From: Xestospongia bergquistia
Lineage: Eukaryota; Porifera; Demospongiae; Haplosclerida; Petrosiidae
Length of the DNA stretch: 64,000 bases
NCBI GenBank assembly: GCA_963965975.1
Contig: OZ014411.1
Location: forward strand, 25,465,249-25,529,248
Reading direction: 5' to 3'
How positions within the stretch are numbered: position 1 is the first letter of the stretch; the number at the start of each line of letters is the position of its first letter. A model generated the notes under the pieces. The model had not been told where the DNA came from. It made no database searches and saw nothing but the letters and a program-made list of their open reading frames with translations. The position numbers were made by a program, and so were the translations under genes. Shown in pieces: positions 12,159 to 24,265 of the stretch.

Positions 12159-12227
12159 ATTGGAATAGAGTCTACTTAACTGTCAACTATAGAAATGAGA
12201 CAGTCTAAAAATAAAACGAAAGAAGCT

Positions 12228-12237
12228 CCTTATATAC
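12228..12237 (-). promoter_or_regulatory. TATA box of collagen copy 1
   Basis: Reads GTATATAAGG on the minus strand, 70 bp before the ATG. The corresponding position upstream of copy 3 has lost the TATA core, though the nearer leader (GTTGACAGTTAAGTAGACTC) is nearly identical in both. Confidence 0.5.
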
Positions 12238-12589
12238 TGATCTAATCATGCAGGCAGGATGTGTAATTTTATTTATTACCAAATCAGTATTATAATCATG
12301 CCAGATACAGATTGTCTCTACTACAATATTTGAAAGTTTTCTTTGATCTGCACTTGTAGACCACTTCTCATAGAGTTATAAGGATGACATTATTCATTGT
12401 GTTATATCTATGAAGAAAATTAATAGTATTATATTGACGATTACTTTTAGTTGCATTATTTATGATGAGGAGAGGCATCCTTGATATAATATAATTAAAT
12501 TATCAGATGCTAAAAATTCAGTAAACATAAGGAATTGCCCACCTTAAAGACTAGAGTCTAGTTACTAACAATACACTTTAAAGTTGGTA

Positions 12590-12800
12590 CAAGGACTTGT
12601 TATTTATAACAAGTGATTTTCAACAAATGTACTGCAAAGACTGTTCTTACTTATATTATTCAACAATGTACTAATAATATGAGTATGTTGAACCATAAGA
12701 GGTTACAAGGGTCTTTACCCCAACATCCTGTCCAGTTATGATTGAATCGGACAGTTTACTAAGAAACCAGTTAGCTACAATACAACTTATTGAACCTCAA
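12590..12800. repeat. Interspersed repeat family, copy C
   Basis: Contains CAACAATGTACTAATAATAT, GAGTATGTTGAACC, AAGAGGTTACAAGGGTCTT, CAACATCCTGTCC and GAAACCAGTTAGCTACA, in the family order. Confidence 0.75.
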
Positions 12801-13590
12801 TAAATTATTTTTACTGGAACTGATAAACAGAAATCATACCTAAACTGCTAAGTAATCTATATGGTTTATGAAATGTCTATGTTTTGGAAGTTTCTAAATG
12901 TAAATAATATTGACATTACATCATCGTATTGTTCACTAATTCCTAGACACTAAACATTGATAAACCTTAAAGATAATAATATGAGATCAAATCTTACTAT
13001 TTATACTACTAATCCCATGGCTAAATCCAAGAGAAGCCATGTCTTCTATGAAAATAAATAATAAATCAACATAGTCAATAATACTAAAAAACGTTAACAA
13101 ATCACATTAATTACTTAAAGTATAACTCTGCTACACCTTAAATTTACAAGAATTTTTAACTACAACATCTAAATTACACATATCAATTTACTCAGAAACC
13201 AGCTAGCACCTTATTTTGTAATCGGTAAGATTTTATGACATTGAAACCATATAAGCTAGTTTGATGTTTTCCAGAAAGTATTAAGGCCAAATAGTAACTA
13301 TCAAAGTCAAACAAACTGCACAGAAAATACACAAAATTAAAAGTTATACGTTTCATTACAAAAATCACTAGATTTCTAGGCATGTAGTGGGATTTGTCAT
13401 GAGTCAACACAAGCTCTCTTAAAAGTGTGATTATGAGTTTCAAAGAACAAGATATCTAATCCATTCTCTATACTTTAGTGTACATCCTCTGTATGTTCTA
13501 AACATTTCTTTTTCCAAGTAATAATTACATCTTTTATATGTTCAACAAATTGATTCTGTTTCTTTGACTTGAGCTGGAAATGGTGTGTCC
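12801..13590. other. Noncoding, right part of the segmental duplication
   Basis: No gene is seen. The stretch 12870-13450 resembles 27900-28250. Confidence 0.5.
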
Positions 13591-13594
13591 ATCT

Positions 13595-14215
13595 ATGCAT
13601 GTTTGAAAAGGGTCATACTAGTATATTTCCATGTCTTTGGGTCCACTATATAACTCACAGTGACTCCTATGTATATCGAATATAATATTGAACTGTTTGT
13701 AAATGATGACATAATTTTTAGATGTTGATATCAAAATTTTGTGCTTACTTCTTAAGTTTCTTGAACATGAAATTTCTTTGAGAGAGATATTATTAATAAA
13801 TGTACATGTATTATTAATATGTTTAATTAATAGTTACATTACTAGGCCAGATCAATGTAACATATGGAAGGTATAGGCGTAAGAAAGCAGTGAGGCTAGC
13901 AGGCTATAGACCCCTTCTTTGAGAGAGTGGGAACTTAGTCTCCTTGTTTTTCAACTACATTGTATCTCGGTAGGCTCAGAAAAATCTATATAGAAAAAAG
14001 ATAAATTTATTAATTAATTGTCACACCCTCTATGAAATTTACCCAGTGCCGAAACATTTCATGGCATGGACACACCATTTTTACCCTCCTACCTATACTT
14101 TTATTCATTCCTATGTCTATGATGGATGGTCCTTTAGACTCCTTTGACATATCATATGGGAGGTACTGATCAACTAAGGTATTAAAATGGTTATATACTG
14201 CTAATCTCAATTGTT
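13595..14215 (+). pseudogene. Duplicated fragment of AP4M1 last exon and 3' flank
   Basis: 13599-13683 matches the final AP4M1 exon, including TGACTCCTATGTATATCGAA. Base changes and a lost base destroy the frame. The homology continues into the flank: TTACATTACTAGGCCA.ATCA and CTTCTTTGAGAG.GTGG recur from 5870-5960 at about 13835-13935. It is a dead partial gene copy 8 kb from the parent. Confidence 0.85.
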
Positions 14216-14598
14216 ACATGAAGCAATAAGTATAAAACTAGAAGGCCTTTAACCATTGTTTTTTCATGTAAACTTATAATTTTATATAAGGAAATCCACT
14301 CCATATTTATAAGTTTCATTTTGATTGCTTCAACAAAGGCAATAACTTTACTTAGCTTGGAAATAGCCTCTCCTGGAGATACTATGTTATTTTCTTTTAT
14401 TTAACTTTGGGAATCATAATTACTGAGCAACATAGTGTCAGGCAACTAATCCAAACACAATATCACCTAGTTTTTTATTTAAATTGAAATATGCATATTA
14501 TATAGTGGGAATTTTGTGCTGATACAAATTTCCACATTAATTTGAAAAGTCCTTTAGAATTACAATCTGAAATTGTAATACTTGATTTGTCATTATGA

Positions 14599-15015
14599 AT
14601 GACAAGCCCTCATGGGACACAAAGTCACAAACACCAGAGAGAATTAAGCATATTAAGAATCATAGAAGAGTGTATATCCTTCACTATTGAAGCCATGATA
14701 AGAAGCTATCATGTGTATAAAGATATCTGGAATGTTATGTTAGATGAAGAGTTACAATCTCAAATGGAATCAGGTTATATCACTGATCCTTTTGCTGTAG
14801 CTGTGATCAGAGACAGGAACATTGTAGTCCATGTTCCAAGGAATATCTCCTTTGTCTGTTCATTGTTCTTACAGAGCAATTATGGATCTCTTGTTTGTCA
14901 CATCACTGGTTCTATGAGATTTGTGAAGATCTGCTGCAGAAGGCATTCAAATCCAATATACCATGACCTTTGTAAGAGAGGCCAAAAGTTCAGCCGCAGC
15001 CAAGTAGTTGGTTGA
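14599..15015 (+). CDS. HIRAN-like domain ORF
   Basis: A 138-aa ORF whose middle reads RSYHVYKDIWNVMLDEEL, then SGYITDPFAVAVIRDRNIVV, HVPRNIS and VCHITGSMRF. The pattern E.L....N..DPFAVAV...VGHVPR..S is that of HIRAN domains, small DNA-end-binding folds. Here the family is present as repeats (degenerate relative at 6296), so it is probably part of a mobile or multicopy element. No promoter or splice structure is evident, and the region after 15015 is open noncoding sequence. Whether it is expressed cannot be judged. Confidence 0.45.
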   Translation: MTSPHGTQSHKHQRELSILRIIEECISFTIEAMIRSYHVYKDIWNVMLDEELQSQMESGYITDPFAVAVIRDRNIVVHVPRNISFVCSLFLQSNYGSLVCHITGSMRFVKICCRRHSNPIYHDLCKRGQKFSRSQVVG

Positions 15016-15339
15016 GGGTGCTTTTCTTAGCAACTCAAACCAAAACAAGAAAAGGAAAATCAGTGATGTCAATGAGGTCTCTGATTTTGTACCGAATCCT
15101 TTGTGTTCCCAGGTATGCATGTACAGTGTGGATGGAGTTTACTTTCAACAATGAAAAGAAATGAAATTGTCAATGGAAGGAAAATAAACATTCTTTTGAT
15201 CAATGCAGTACTGTAGATACTAAAAAACAATTTCCAAGAATGACAGACCTTCTGGATAAGTTAATCATACAACATTTAGCCTAGAGACAGTCCAAAGTCT
15301 ACATACTCTAAAAACTATCTCAACCTTGCTCTGAAGGCT

Positions 15340-15640
15340 GATATTGATTATCCAAGCTGTCAACACCAAGTATTGAACAAGCACTCTCACTAATGTTTTT
15401 GGATCGCGATGGTCTTGGACTCACATGTGATTTCTTGGAATGAAAGGTTGGCTGGAGAGGTGAGGGTAGCTACTTTCCAAGTAAATTTGTATTAAGTAAG
15501 AATAGAAACCTGTTTGTCCTCTGTATTATCCTCACTTTGTCTTTTTATGCAATCCTTCCAATGATAAAGTTAATGTCATATCTCTACAGTTGACAACTAC
15601 AGCAAACTAATGATATCATCAAGTTTGGAAGTGTAATCTA
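15340..15640. repeat. 300-bp repeat, copy 2
   Basis: Diverged sister of 8815-9130, sharing TGGTCTTGGACT, TTTCTTGGAATGAAA and GGTTGGCTGGA. It lies 300 bp downstream of the HIRAN-like ORF. Confidence 0.6.
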
Positions 15641-16389
15641 GACCAGGAGGACTAGGCATTATAAATGGAATGTTTCAGTATTATTTAACCACAAATAACA
15701 ATGTATTCAAATGATAAGTGATGTACAAGCACTATCTGCTAAAATCATATCAGATAGTTTACATATGAATAATACAATTAAAATAAATAATCAAGTCTGA
15801 ATGTGTTCAGACATGCTCTGATTAGTTACTACACTAGGTGAGATCCTTGTGGTATCTGGAAGTTTTTTTTTACTTATCATAAGGGAGGTTCTGATCAACT
15901 TCTGAGGGTTTAGTTTTCATAAGATTTATTCTCCATACATATGCATTTGGAAAGAGAATTTGTATAGATAGTGTGTAACTCTTTTTAACATAAATGATGG
16001 CTCTTCGTTCAATAGTTTTTGATGGTAGTCTATATAGTCCTATTAGACAACATACCTGGTGATGAACCAAAGTTAATGGTTTGTTAATTTCTGATATTCT
16101 AAATAGATTAAATCAACACCAATCCACTTGATCTATCTAGGAGTACCTAATATTAGTCATTGTTGCAATGTTAGAGGAGTCACTATGGATTCAAACATAC
16201 AACTTTTAGCATTCAGTGAAGCAGGTGCTAGCCTCCATTGTCTAAGGCAGAATTACCTCAATGGAGGAATATTGAAGTCAACCTAATTGCAAAACTTTGT
16301 CTGAGTAAAACTATGGCCTAAGTTTAGCCTGAAGTACTTGCCAATTTGATGTAGCAAGTCATCTATTCTATAGAAAGGAATAATATACA

Positions 16390-16970
16390 GAAATGAGATA
16401 TCTTTGATCAATCCCACCCTTAATGGACAGATAAAATAGATCAACACTCCACTTAATGGACAGGTAAAATAGATCAATATTACATTTAATGGATAGATGA
16501 AATAGGCCAGAGAGAGAGACAGAGACAGAGAGACAGAGTAACTCTACTTAATGTTTTACTTGTTTACAGTGATGAAATATCATGTTGCAAGTGACATTAC
16601 TAACTCCTTACCATTTCGAGTACATACTACAACAGTTGAAGATGGTCAGCTAGCCAGGTCAATAAACTAACAAAATTAACTTCTTTCTTTGTATCTATTG
16701 TTACTTCATTCAAATTTAACTATAAATAAGACAGTTAACATTAATAAAATTAATTCTCTTTACTTTCATCACAAGTTGTTCTTCGGTCCCTCCATCTAGT
16801 TTTGAATATTCCACAAATATACAACTAATCCTGTTCCTTGCATTCTACACTATGACCAGGACCTAGTGGCTCATTTGACACACTAAGTAATGTAACAGAT
16901 CTAGAGTATAACAGATTCATTAGTATTAATATGATCAGGTCCTTTACCTTATTGGTAATGGAATATGTAC
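16390..16970. pseudogene. Shuffled AP4M1 intron and exon fragments
   Basis: Three pieces lie together. At 16400-16500 are inverted relatives of the AP4M1 33-bp minisatellite (AATGGACAG...AATAGATCAA). At 16571-16662 on the plus strand is a copy of exon 8 with a 3-bp insertion (ACTCCTTACCATTTCGAGTA). At about 16775-16895 on the minus strand is an inverted copy of exon 10 and its left intron (CCAGGACCTAGTGGCTCA). Order and orientation differ from the parent gene, so repeated rearrangement has occurred. Confidence 0.8.
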
Positions 16971-16974
16971 AATA

Positions 16975-18030
16975 ACATTAGTATTATTATGCTTGTGATA
17001 TCAGCAAACAGGTTGTTTATGCTGAGATTGTAGTTTTTAATTAATTTTAAGTGAAGTGACAAGGACAAAAAAAGTCCATTAAACAATAGATTAAATAAAT
17101 ATCAAGCAGATAATCTTTTGTTTTTAATACACATATGTAGTTTTGAAATGAGACTTCATTAACAGTAAAAACTTGTCCCTATTATTGCTTTGAAGATGCA
17201 GATATCACAGTAAAACAATGATAGTTTGACATTTGTAAAGCAATTATACATTTACATAAAATTATAATCATTAAAAGTGGTTGATATTTATGTTATTATT
17301 ACTATGAAATGCATTAAAGTTTAGAACCTATATCATATAATGTATCAAGCTAAACCCTCATCTTTACTCTTCTTTTCCATACATTAGCATAGTGAGTGTC
17401 TAAGTTGATGGAACATTTAGATTTTCTTTGTCTATGAATTTACTTATAGTGAAAATAGAACTCAATATAGTAATAGTCTTTGTAGTAGAGCAGTTTTGTC
17501 ATCAAGCAATGTATGAAGTTGCATACAGACATCCACACACTATAGCTATGTACTCTATATATCTCTTGTTAATGTGGACATGATAATAGTTTGCTCTGGT
17601 CATCATTGATACATTTTGGACCTTTCTTTAACATAACAAAGGACTTTGCTATTGATCTCTTGCTTTCCAGTAACAATATAGCATGGGAAAAAGAGAATCT
17701 GGGCTGGGTCCATAAAATTATTAAAATGCATCACTCTAATGATTGATTAGGGCTACCATGATAAATTAAAGGACTTGATTGACCTTCCAAAAGGAGTTTT
17801 GAAATGAGGCATGTCCTTGTGTGATATGACTGGGTGGAGTGAGTGCGTGCCCCACTCATTGGCCAAGAGACGTACCACCCACAACCAGTGGGGATATGTA
17901 TCACCCAAGGACCCCCAAACTAATCATCCTGTATTCCCACACTTATTATCCATTGAACAAATTAAACAGGTCTCTAATATGTATGTACACAATAATTATG
18001 GTTTGTGATATGTTACTGAAATCCACCAAT
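16975..18030. other. Noncoding, no gene seen
   Basis: AT-rich with no recognisable coding segment. Base composition rises in GC after about 17800, at the edge of the DIRS-like element. Confidence 0.5.
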
Positions 18031-18039
18031 ACAGGAGAG

Positions 18040-20440
18040 GAGTGATACCAGTTTTGTCCTGGATTCCGGATATATGTCAGGAAGCCCATGCTTGAACAGC
18101 AACCTAGGGTTTTCATGATTGAATCTTCAACCTAGGCTTGAGCAACTGCTGTGGCTGCCCCAATCCTGAAGCTATGTCTTGGATACAGGGATTGGTCTAG
18201 ACACAACTGGCCTAATTTGCCTTGGACAACTGTGATGAAACGGCTCTTTATAAGAGGGCTGTCATCTTGAACATGAAAGAAAGCACTTGGTGCTGGACCA
18301 CGACTGCTATGTATGATAATGTAGCTGCTACTGGGCACATGGGGGTTCTATGCAACCCAGGAATTTATCTATACCATTTTCAAATTGGTCACATTTAGAG
18401 ACTTTCAAATGGACCCTTAACATCTTTGACTTCTCCACACTATCCATACTAATGTCCTCCCATGCAACATGTATACAGGTTTGAAATATACTGACCGTGT
18501 AGACACTGTGACTTTTCCACGCTTAGAGAAACCTAAAAAGGATTATTCATAGTACTACTGTCACTGTCCACTCTTGGTCCAGTACATGGCCAAAAGGTGT
18601 CTGCTAATAAGGTCTCTTTGGGGATTATGTCCATTCTCTCTCTAGTTACACCATTTAATATCAGTTTCATTCTTAGGCAGGATGACAATGACTTAGGCTC
18701 CAGCAGTCCAGCCACCTGGGTATAGTGGATTGTGGCTAAATATGACTTTATGGATTTAGGTACCAACCCATTCTTTGCTGGGAAGGCAACAAAGTAACAT
18801 GAAAAATGTCTCATTAACTGGGAAGGGGTTCACAATGGAATACTTTGCTGAACTGCTGACAGCTGATTGATGCATCCTCTTGTGGATGGTGCTATTCCAA
18901 GCCTACAGTAGCCCTGAACAGCACCATCCAGGATGGTGATGTCCAGTCCAGTTTGGGATCAAGAAGGAGGTTGAGGGCCATTAGAGAGAATGGTTTGTGG
19001 ATCTTGTGCATGTGAGTGGCCTGTGAGAAAAAGCATATAATGTTGTTATAACACAGGTCATCAGCTAGGGTGTTTATGCAGCCAGTATATGCAAGGCTAT
19101 AATAGTTAGTGTATAGGTTGCTTCAAAAAGGAAAAAAATCATCTCAACAGTTGTATGAGGTACGTTTGCCAAGTGTAGTAAGACGCAAGCATGCAAATCA
19201 CTGTCTGCTTTTTGCAGTGACAATGTATGCGTCACTCATGACCCCACACCATCACAGCTAGCACAAAGGTAATAAGTTCCTTAAATGAGGTATGTTTGTC
19301 CAGACAGCTTATAGGCCATTCATTAGAGCTGGAATCATTGGTTGTTGCAAATTGGGCCACAACTCCAGGAGCCTGATTCATCAGAGGCTATCTGAGTAGA
19401 AGTATGTGGAAGAGGTAGGACATTCCAATTCTCCATAAATATAAAACACCAGTCAGCTCTGAACTCCTTGTTTAGTCAGATATGATGGTTTATGTGGCAG
19501 ATGCCCTTGAGGAGAGTAACCATATGGTGCAAAACAACCATCCGGGAGCAACTACCTTAGCTGCATGGTGAAGCAGACTGAGTAATGATTCCAAACTCCA
19601 GCACCATTTCCTTCATTGAGTCAGAATTGTCTGCACTCTCAAACGTTTTTCTTGTGGTAATCATAACACCCCTTCTTGAGTGTCTATTTCTATATCTGCA
19701 CTGGTGAGAGGCCTTCACATATGTCCTTGGCTAGAGGTACTGTCAGTATGGTGAACACCTTGTGTATGACTCTAAGGTTCCTGAAACATGCTGAAAAGGT
19801 CCCATTGTCACAAAATCATCCAGGTTATGATTGATGCGATTTACATCTCTGTAATGAAAACACTATTCAAGTGTGTCTGCCACAACATTGAATACTTTTA
19901 GAGCCAATTGCAAGCTAAAAGGAAGGATGGCATTCATGTAAATCTTGCCTTGCCATTGCAAACCTAGCAGCAGATGGTCTGATGGGTGGACAGGAACCAG
20001 TCCATAAGCTGATATGATGTAGATCTTTGCTAGGAGTGCACCTGACCCCAGTGCAGTTGCTTTTTCTACTACTGTGATGACAATGTGTACTCCATGGAAA
20101 AATATTACCATCCTATGCCATCATTGATACTTCATTGTTCTGAGTAGGACATGTCTGTGATGACACACCGTTTGCCTGGGTTATATCCTTTTGGAATAAT
20201 TCTAGTTTGACTCACATGGATAGACTGGCTATTGAACAACTCAGTCACATGGAGTGGGCTCAGTTACTGGCAATATACTCATCCACCATGTCTAGGTGAT
20301 CTCATATGCTGATGAAATATTCTGGTGAGTCGAGCAGAGAGGGTTCCTCCAATTAAAGCAGATCTGAAAACCATGCTGAATGTAATCTAGTATGTATTCT
20401 GCTAGCTGCTGGTCTGGGTGGCAAGCAAAGAGTATGTGTC
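18040..20440 (-). mobile_element. Decayed DIRS-type tyrosine-recombinase retrotransposon
   Basis: Read on the minus strand, the order is reverse transcriptase then recombinase. At 20440-20360: CHPDQQLAEYILDYIQHGF. At 20111-19863: LLAKIYIISAYGLVPVHP and GLQWQGKIY...LPF. At about 19830-19795: LDDFVTMG, the RT catalytic pair. At 18814-18533 is a recombinase N-terminal half (LVPKSIKSYLATIHY). At 18338-18100: RHSFRIGAATAVAQA, then a stop, then VEDSIMKTLG, the H-x-x-R box of tyrosine recombinases. Stops and frameshifts split it throughout. RT followed by a tyrosine recombinase identifies the DIRS/Ngaro order. Termini were not found. Confidence 0.8.
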
Positions 20441-22300
20441 ATTGGCTCAGACAAGGTTAAAAGTGTGTCTGTACTTGTGTGATTTCTGGTGTGATTACGT
20501 ATAGCAAGTGGCTTGACCATAATGCTTGGAGGTCCCTCATATATCAAAATGAGCCTACATGGGAGATAGAACAGCTAAACAAGCTGAAGTTGCTTGATTA
20601 GAAAGTTGCATGAGCTCTCTTATTAAAGTTAATTGAGGTTTATCTAGGTATATAGTTGAGTATGTGCCATCAATCACTCAGAATTTATCTCAATTAGATT
20701 ATTATGTCAAGTGTACATTACAGGTAAAGTGTCGGGTGTTAACATGGTAACTCAAGTGATACATGGTAATACTAGTCACTAGTTCTAGCCTAGGTGTTGT
20801 CTTGTTACAGTCTTAGAGTGATCCTTGGAGTGCTTACTTGTGGAGGCAAAGCCAGGAGAGTGAAATGAGGCCTTGAACACTGTCATGCTGAGTGAGGGCC
20901 CAGACAGCACAGAAAACAGATATGGGTATTTTTGAAAGCTATGTATCTACATTCATTGGCTGGTGGCTTGTTAAATAGATCACACAGCTCAACCTGATTG
21001 GAGCTTTGATTAAGATGATTGCTGAGTGGGTAGGACCCTGACTGTGGCTGACGGACTTCTGCTGTGGTGGGTGGTGACAGAGGGCAATCCTGAAATTCAT
21101 GTTGGTCAATTGTCCTGGCATAGGCAAAGAGGTGGGGGGTCTTGTGCAGATGTTTTGATATGATGACAGAGGCTAGGATTGCAAAACACTCTAGCCATAT
21201 TAAGATACCTGTTACTAGGCTACAGTGGGGGCCTCTTCTTTGAGTTAGTAACTCTGTGTTCATTTCCTCTACCCATCATGAGTCTGGAAGGAACTTTAAC
21301 ATGTCAACAAAGTTTCAATTCAAGATTTTCTTAACCAATCTCTGAGGAACAGCAGTTGTCCTCAGGAGATCAATTGTGACAACTGTACTAGTGAGCAGGG
21401 CCGATGGAACTGGCAAACTCTGTTAGCTCACCTGGCCCTATCTAGAGGGGAGGATTGTCACCTCATTTGTCTGTTAAAGGCAGGAATATGCCTCAGTTGT
21501 TCAGCTCCTGGGAGGGCTCCAAGAATTCCTGGAAGATTAAATATACATATACAATTGTGGAGGTCATAGTATTGCTAAACTTATTGCCGATGAACAGTTC
21601 TGGATTTGTATATATAATTTATACATTTATCTACTATTGCCTTATAAGTATCCCTACTAAATATATACATCTGTTTGTTGTGTTTTTAATAATTTTTGAA
21701 ATGTCAAAATAAGGTAGCTTGGATGTAGGATCTGTGGGCGTGTGTGAACACCCTCCTTTGCATGTAATATGCAATACTATAGTCAGTACTATTACCTGGG
21801 TGCTATGTATGCCAATTGTCGGACGTTGCTGTGTGTAGCAGTGTACGGTGTGTGCCAGCTGTTGTGTGGGTGTGTGGTGTACGTATCTATGTCTAGTCAA
21901 TGTGTGTGGGTGCCAGTGATAGCTCAGCAGTATAAGTGGGCTCCTTTATCAGTGGCTACAGTGAGGCAGTGTAGGTTAACTCTTCTTACTTGGGTTCAGG
22001 TCATCTTTAGGTTTGAGGAGAGGTGCTCCGGGCTCAGGTCCCAGTTGGGTAATGATAGAGGGATCTCAATCTATTTCTCAGCAAAGGTATCATCCAGGTT
22101 CTTATGAACTCTAACTACTCTTTCATGAATGGTATTGAGGCCACGTCAGTCATTGTCCACACAGTTATATATCATAAGAAAGGAGACAGGGGATAAAACT
22201 GTTAGCTTCACTAGTGATTACAGCAAAGCATGTGCTCTTATCTAGACAGCACATGCACACTAAGGCCCTTAGGTTTGAATTACATCCCAGTGATCCTACA
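20441..22300. other. Unassigned, partly TE-derived region
   Basis: Relatively GC-rich to about 22100. The minus-strand open stretch 21263-20883 may be the N-terminal (gag-like) part of the DIRS element, but I see no diagnostic motif. GTGTG-rich sequence lies at 21840-21920. No gene is recognised. Confidence 0.4.
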
Positions 22301-22576
22301 CACTGGGCAACAAGAGTTACAACATAAGAATGCAATAATATAAATATGAGGTTATCAAGGAATTAGGTTCACTTATATTGTTTCTTATTAAGTACTACTA
22401 CAAGTCACAATCTGCTAGTTATATGATTACTATATAACACAATGTAAACACACTGATGATGAACTACCCACACAATAACAAACCTCAAAAATTTAGAAAG
22501 CAATTCACTACATGTCAAAAATAACTACAAAATATTAATGAACACTTGTGAAAAATTGTTTAAGTTTAAAAGTAAA

Positions 22577-23634
22577 TCACTTGGTGCACACCACACAAGT
22601 TATAGCTCTAGCCCTTTTATAGGGAAGACATGGAATACCTTTATCACAAGTTGCTTCAACAAAGTAGAATTGAGCACCTCTAGTATTTTGATGAGTTCCA
22701 GGTACGACTTCAGGATTAGCATCAATGCATTCATAGACAGCATTGTTTGGGTTATTATCGTACTCTGTCATTAGATATCCGAAATACTCTCGAGTCCATG
22801 ATGGGGGACATTTCACTCTAGCAGGTATGGTAAGTTTAGCTACATTTGTAGGATTGTAGCACACTGCACAAGGAACATTGTGATTGTCTGTAGTTCCACT
22901 GAATATTCTGTTGTAGCTTTCATATTCAGCTCCATACAAGTAAGATTCATATAGAGGATTTACATTACTTAAGTACTGAGGAACCTTTGGTAGACAAAGA
23001 TAATTGGCTCCACCACCCCTGTAATCATAATGTGAACCAGCAGTAATTCCTTCATAAAGAAGCTGAATTCCACTTCGACACGATTTCCTTCCAAACCTTG
23101 TGTAAACAACACCACCTTTAACTGTTCCTGGTTCTCCCTGGTTACCTCTGTCTCCTTTATAACCTTTATCTCCTTTGTCTCCTGTTGGTCCATGTGTTCC
23201 GTTTGGACCACGCAAGCCATCACGCCCAACTCGTCCATTACGACCGTTTCGACCACGTAATACTGTGATATTAACAACATGACCAGTTGTACCATTATCA
23301 CATTCTGCAAAATTTAACATTATGAGGTTAGTTTTTGATTGGAAGCATACATACCTTCATAAACAGTTTGCAAAGCATTGTTCTCCAAATGTTCTAAGGA
23401 ACTAGAATTACTCATAATATATAGTTTGAAGTCTTACCATTTTCACTAAGTTGAATGTATTCTTCAAAACCAGCATCAACATTTTCAAAATGGTTTGTTG
23501 CAGTACTTTTAAAGGGATCTACAGCCAACACAAATTATTCTTATATGATATTATGAAAACTGTATACCTAATGAAGTGCAGATGGTCTTCTGCAACAGCA
23601 ATATGAGCAATGGAACCAACAGGACACCTTTCAT
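22577..23634 (-). CDS. Short-chain collagen (C4-like), copy 2
   Basis: A 304-aa secreted protein from exons 23634-23568 (signal peptide MKGVLLVPLLILLLQKTIC), 23518-23438, 23393-23355 and 23304-22577. It has one exon more than copies 1 and 3: a 39-nt linker exon (EHLENNALQTVYE), whose acceptor at CCTTAG is needed because upstream AGs bring in-frame stops. There are about 15 Gly-X-Y triplets, with Asn replacing Asp in the first ones (GRN, GRN, GRV, GRD). The C-terminal domain starts GGVVYTRFGRKSC and ends ITCVVCTK with all cysteines of the family. The more neutral collagen stretch could change chain pairing. Confidence 0.88.
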
Positions 23635-23799
23635 TTTGATGATGAGCTAAACTTCAGTGAGAGATAACAAAATAAAAAAATAGGTTTAACACAATACTTT
23701 GCATTGTTGGCATAACAGGAAATCCTACTATTGCCAAATTAGTCTTAGCCATATAGGATATTACTATAGCATTGAAAGTTTTCTCTGATTTTGACCTAG

Positions 23800-23955
23800 T
23801 CTTGTTCAACAAACGTACCATAAGGGATGTTGTTACTCAATATTACTTAACAATGTACTAACAGTATGAGTGTGTTGAACTTTTAGAGGCTACAAGGGTT
23901 CTTCACCTCAACATCCTGTACAACTGGATCTGTTAGTTTACTCAGAATGTTATTG
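23800..23955. repeat. Interspersed repeat family, copy D
   Basis: Has CTTGTTCAACAAACGTACCA, GATGTTGTTACTCAATATTA, GAGTGTGTTGAAC and CACCTCAACATCCTGTACAA, in the family order. Confidence 0.75.
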
Positions 23956-24059
23956 ATTCCTAGATTATTGCTGTATAGTTAGTTAATTAAGGTGTGCTCC
24001 AGCTATAACTACTATTAGAATCTAGACTTATGATTACTAACACTTTGAAGATGATATAT

Positions 24060-24265
24060 GGACTTATTAATTTAAAACAAGGGCTATATTGTTACTCAAT
24101 ATTACTCAACAATGTACTAATATGAGTATGTTGAGCCTTAAATAAGTTACAAGGGCTTGTCAGTTGTCACCACAACAATAACTTTTTGTCCAACTATAAT
24201 TGGATCTGACAGTTTACTCAGAAACCAGTTCGCTGCAGTACAATTTAATTAGCCTCAATAAATTA
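24060..24265. repeat. Interspersed repeat family, copy E
   Basis: Has TGTTACTCAATATTACTCAA, ACTAATATGAGTATGTTGAG, TAATTGGATCTGACAGTTTA and ACCAGTTCGCTGCAGTACAA, in the family order. Confidence 0.75.

Larger units (their letters stand above)
10250..13450. repeat. Segmental duplication, left copy (sister 25250-28250)
   Basis: Both flanks of collagen copy 1 match both flanks of copy 3 in the same order and orientation. Examples are the upstream TTTGTTAATGACTTA...TTCATAG.AAGTTTGTT block and, on the other side, GAAAT.TCTATGTTTTGG and TTGTCATGAGTCAA. Indels and base changes are many, so it is not very recent. Confidence 0.7.

Noticed and set aside
16283-16477. Minus-strand ORF with CPL repeats, and the similar ORF at 3494-3781
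   Set aside because: Both are translations of the 33-bp minisatellite units.
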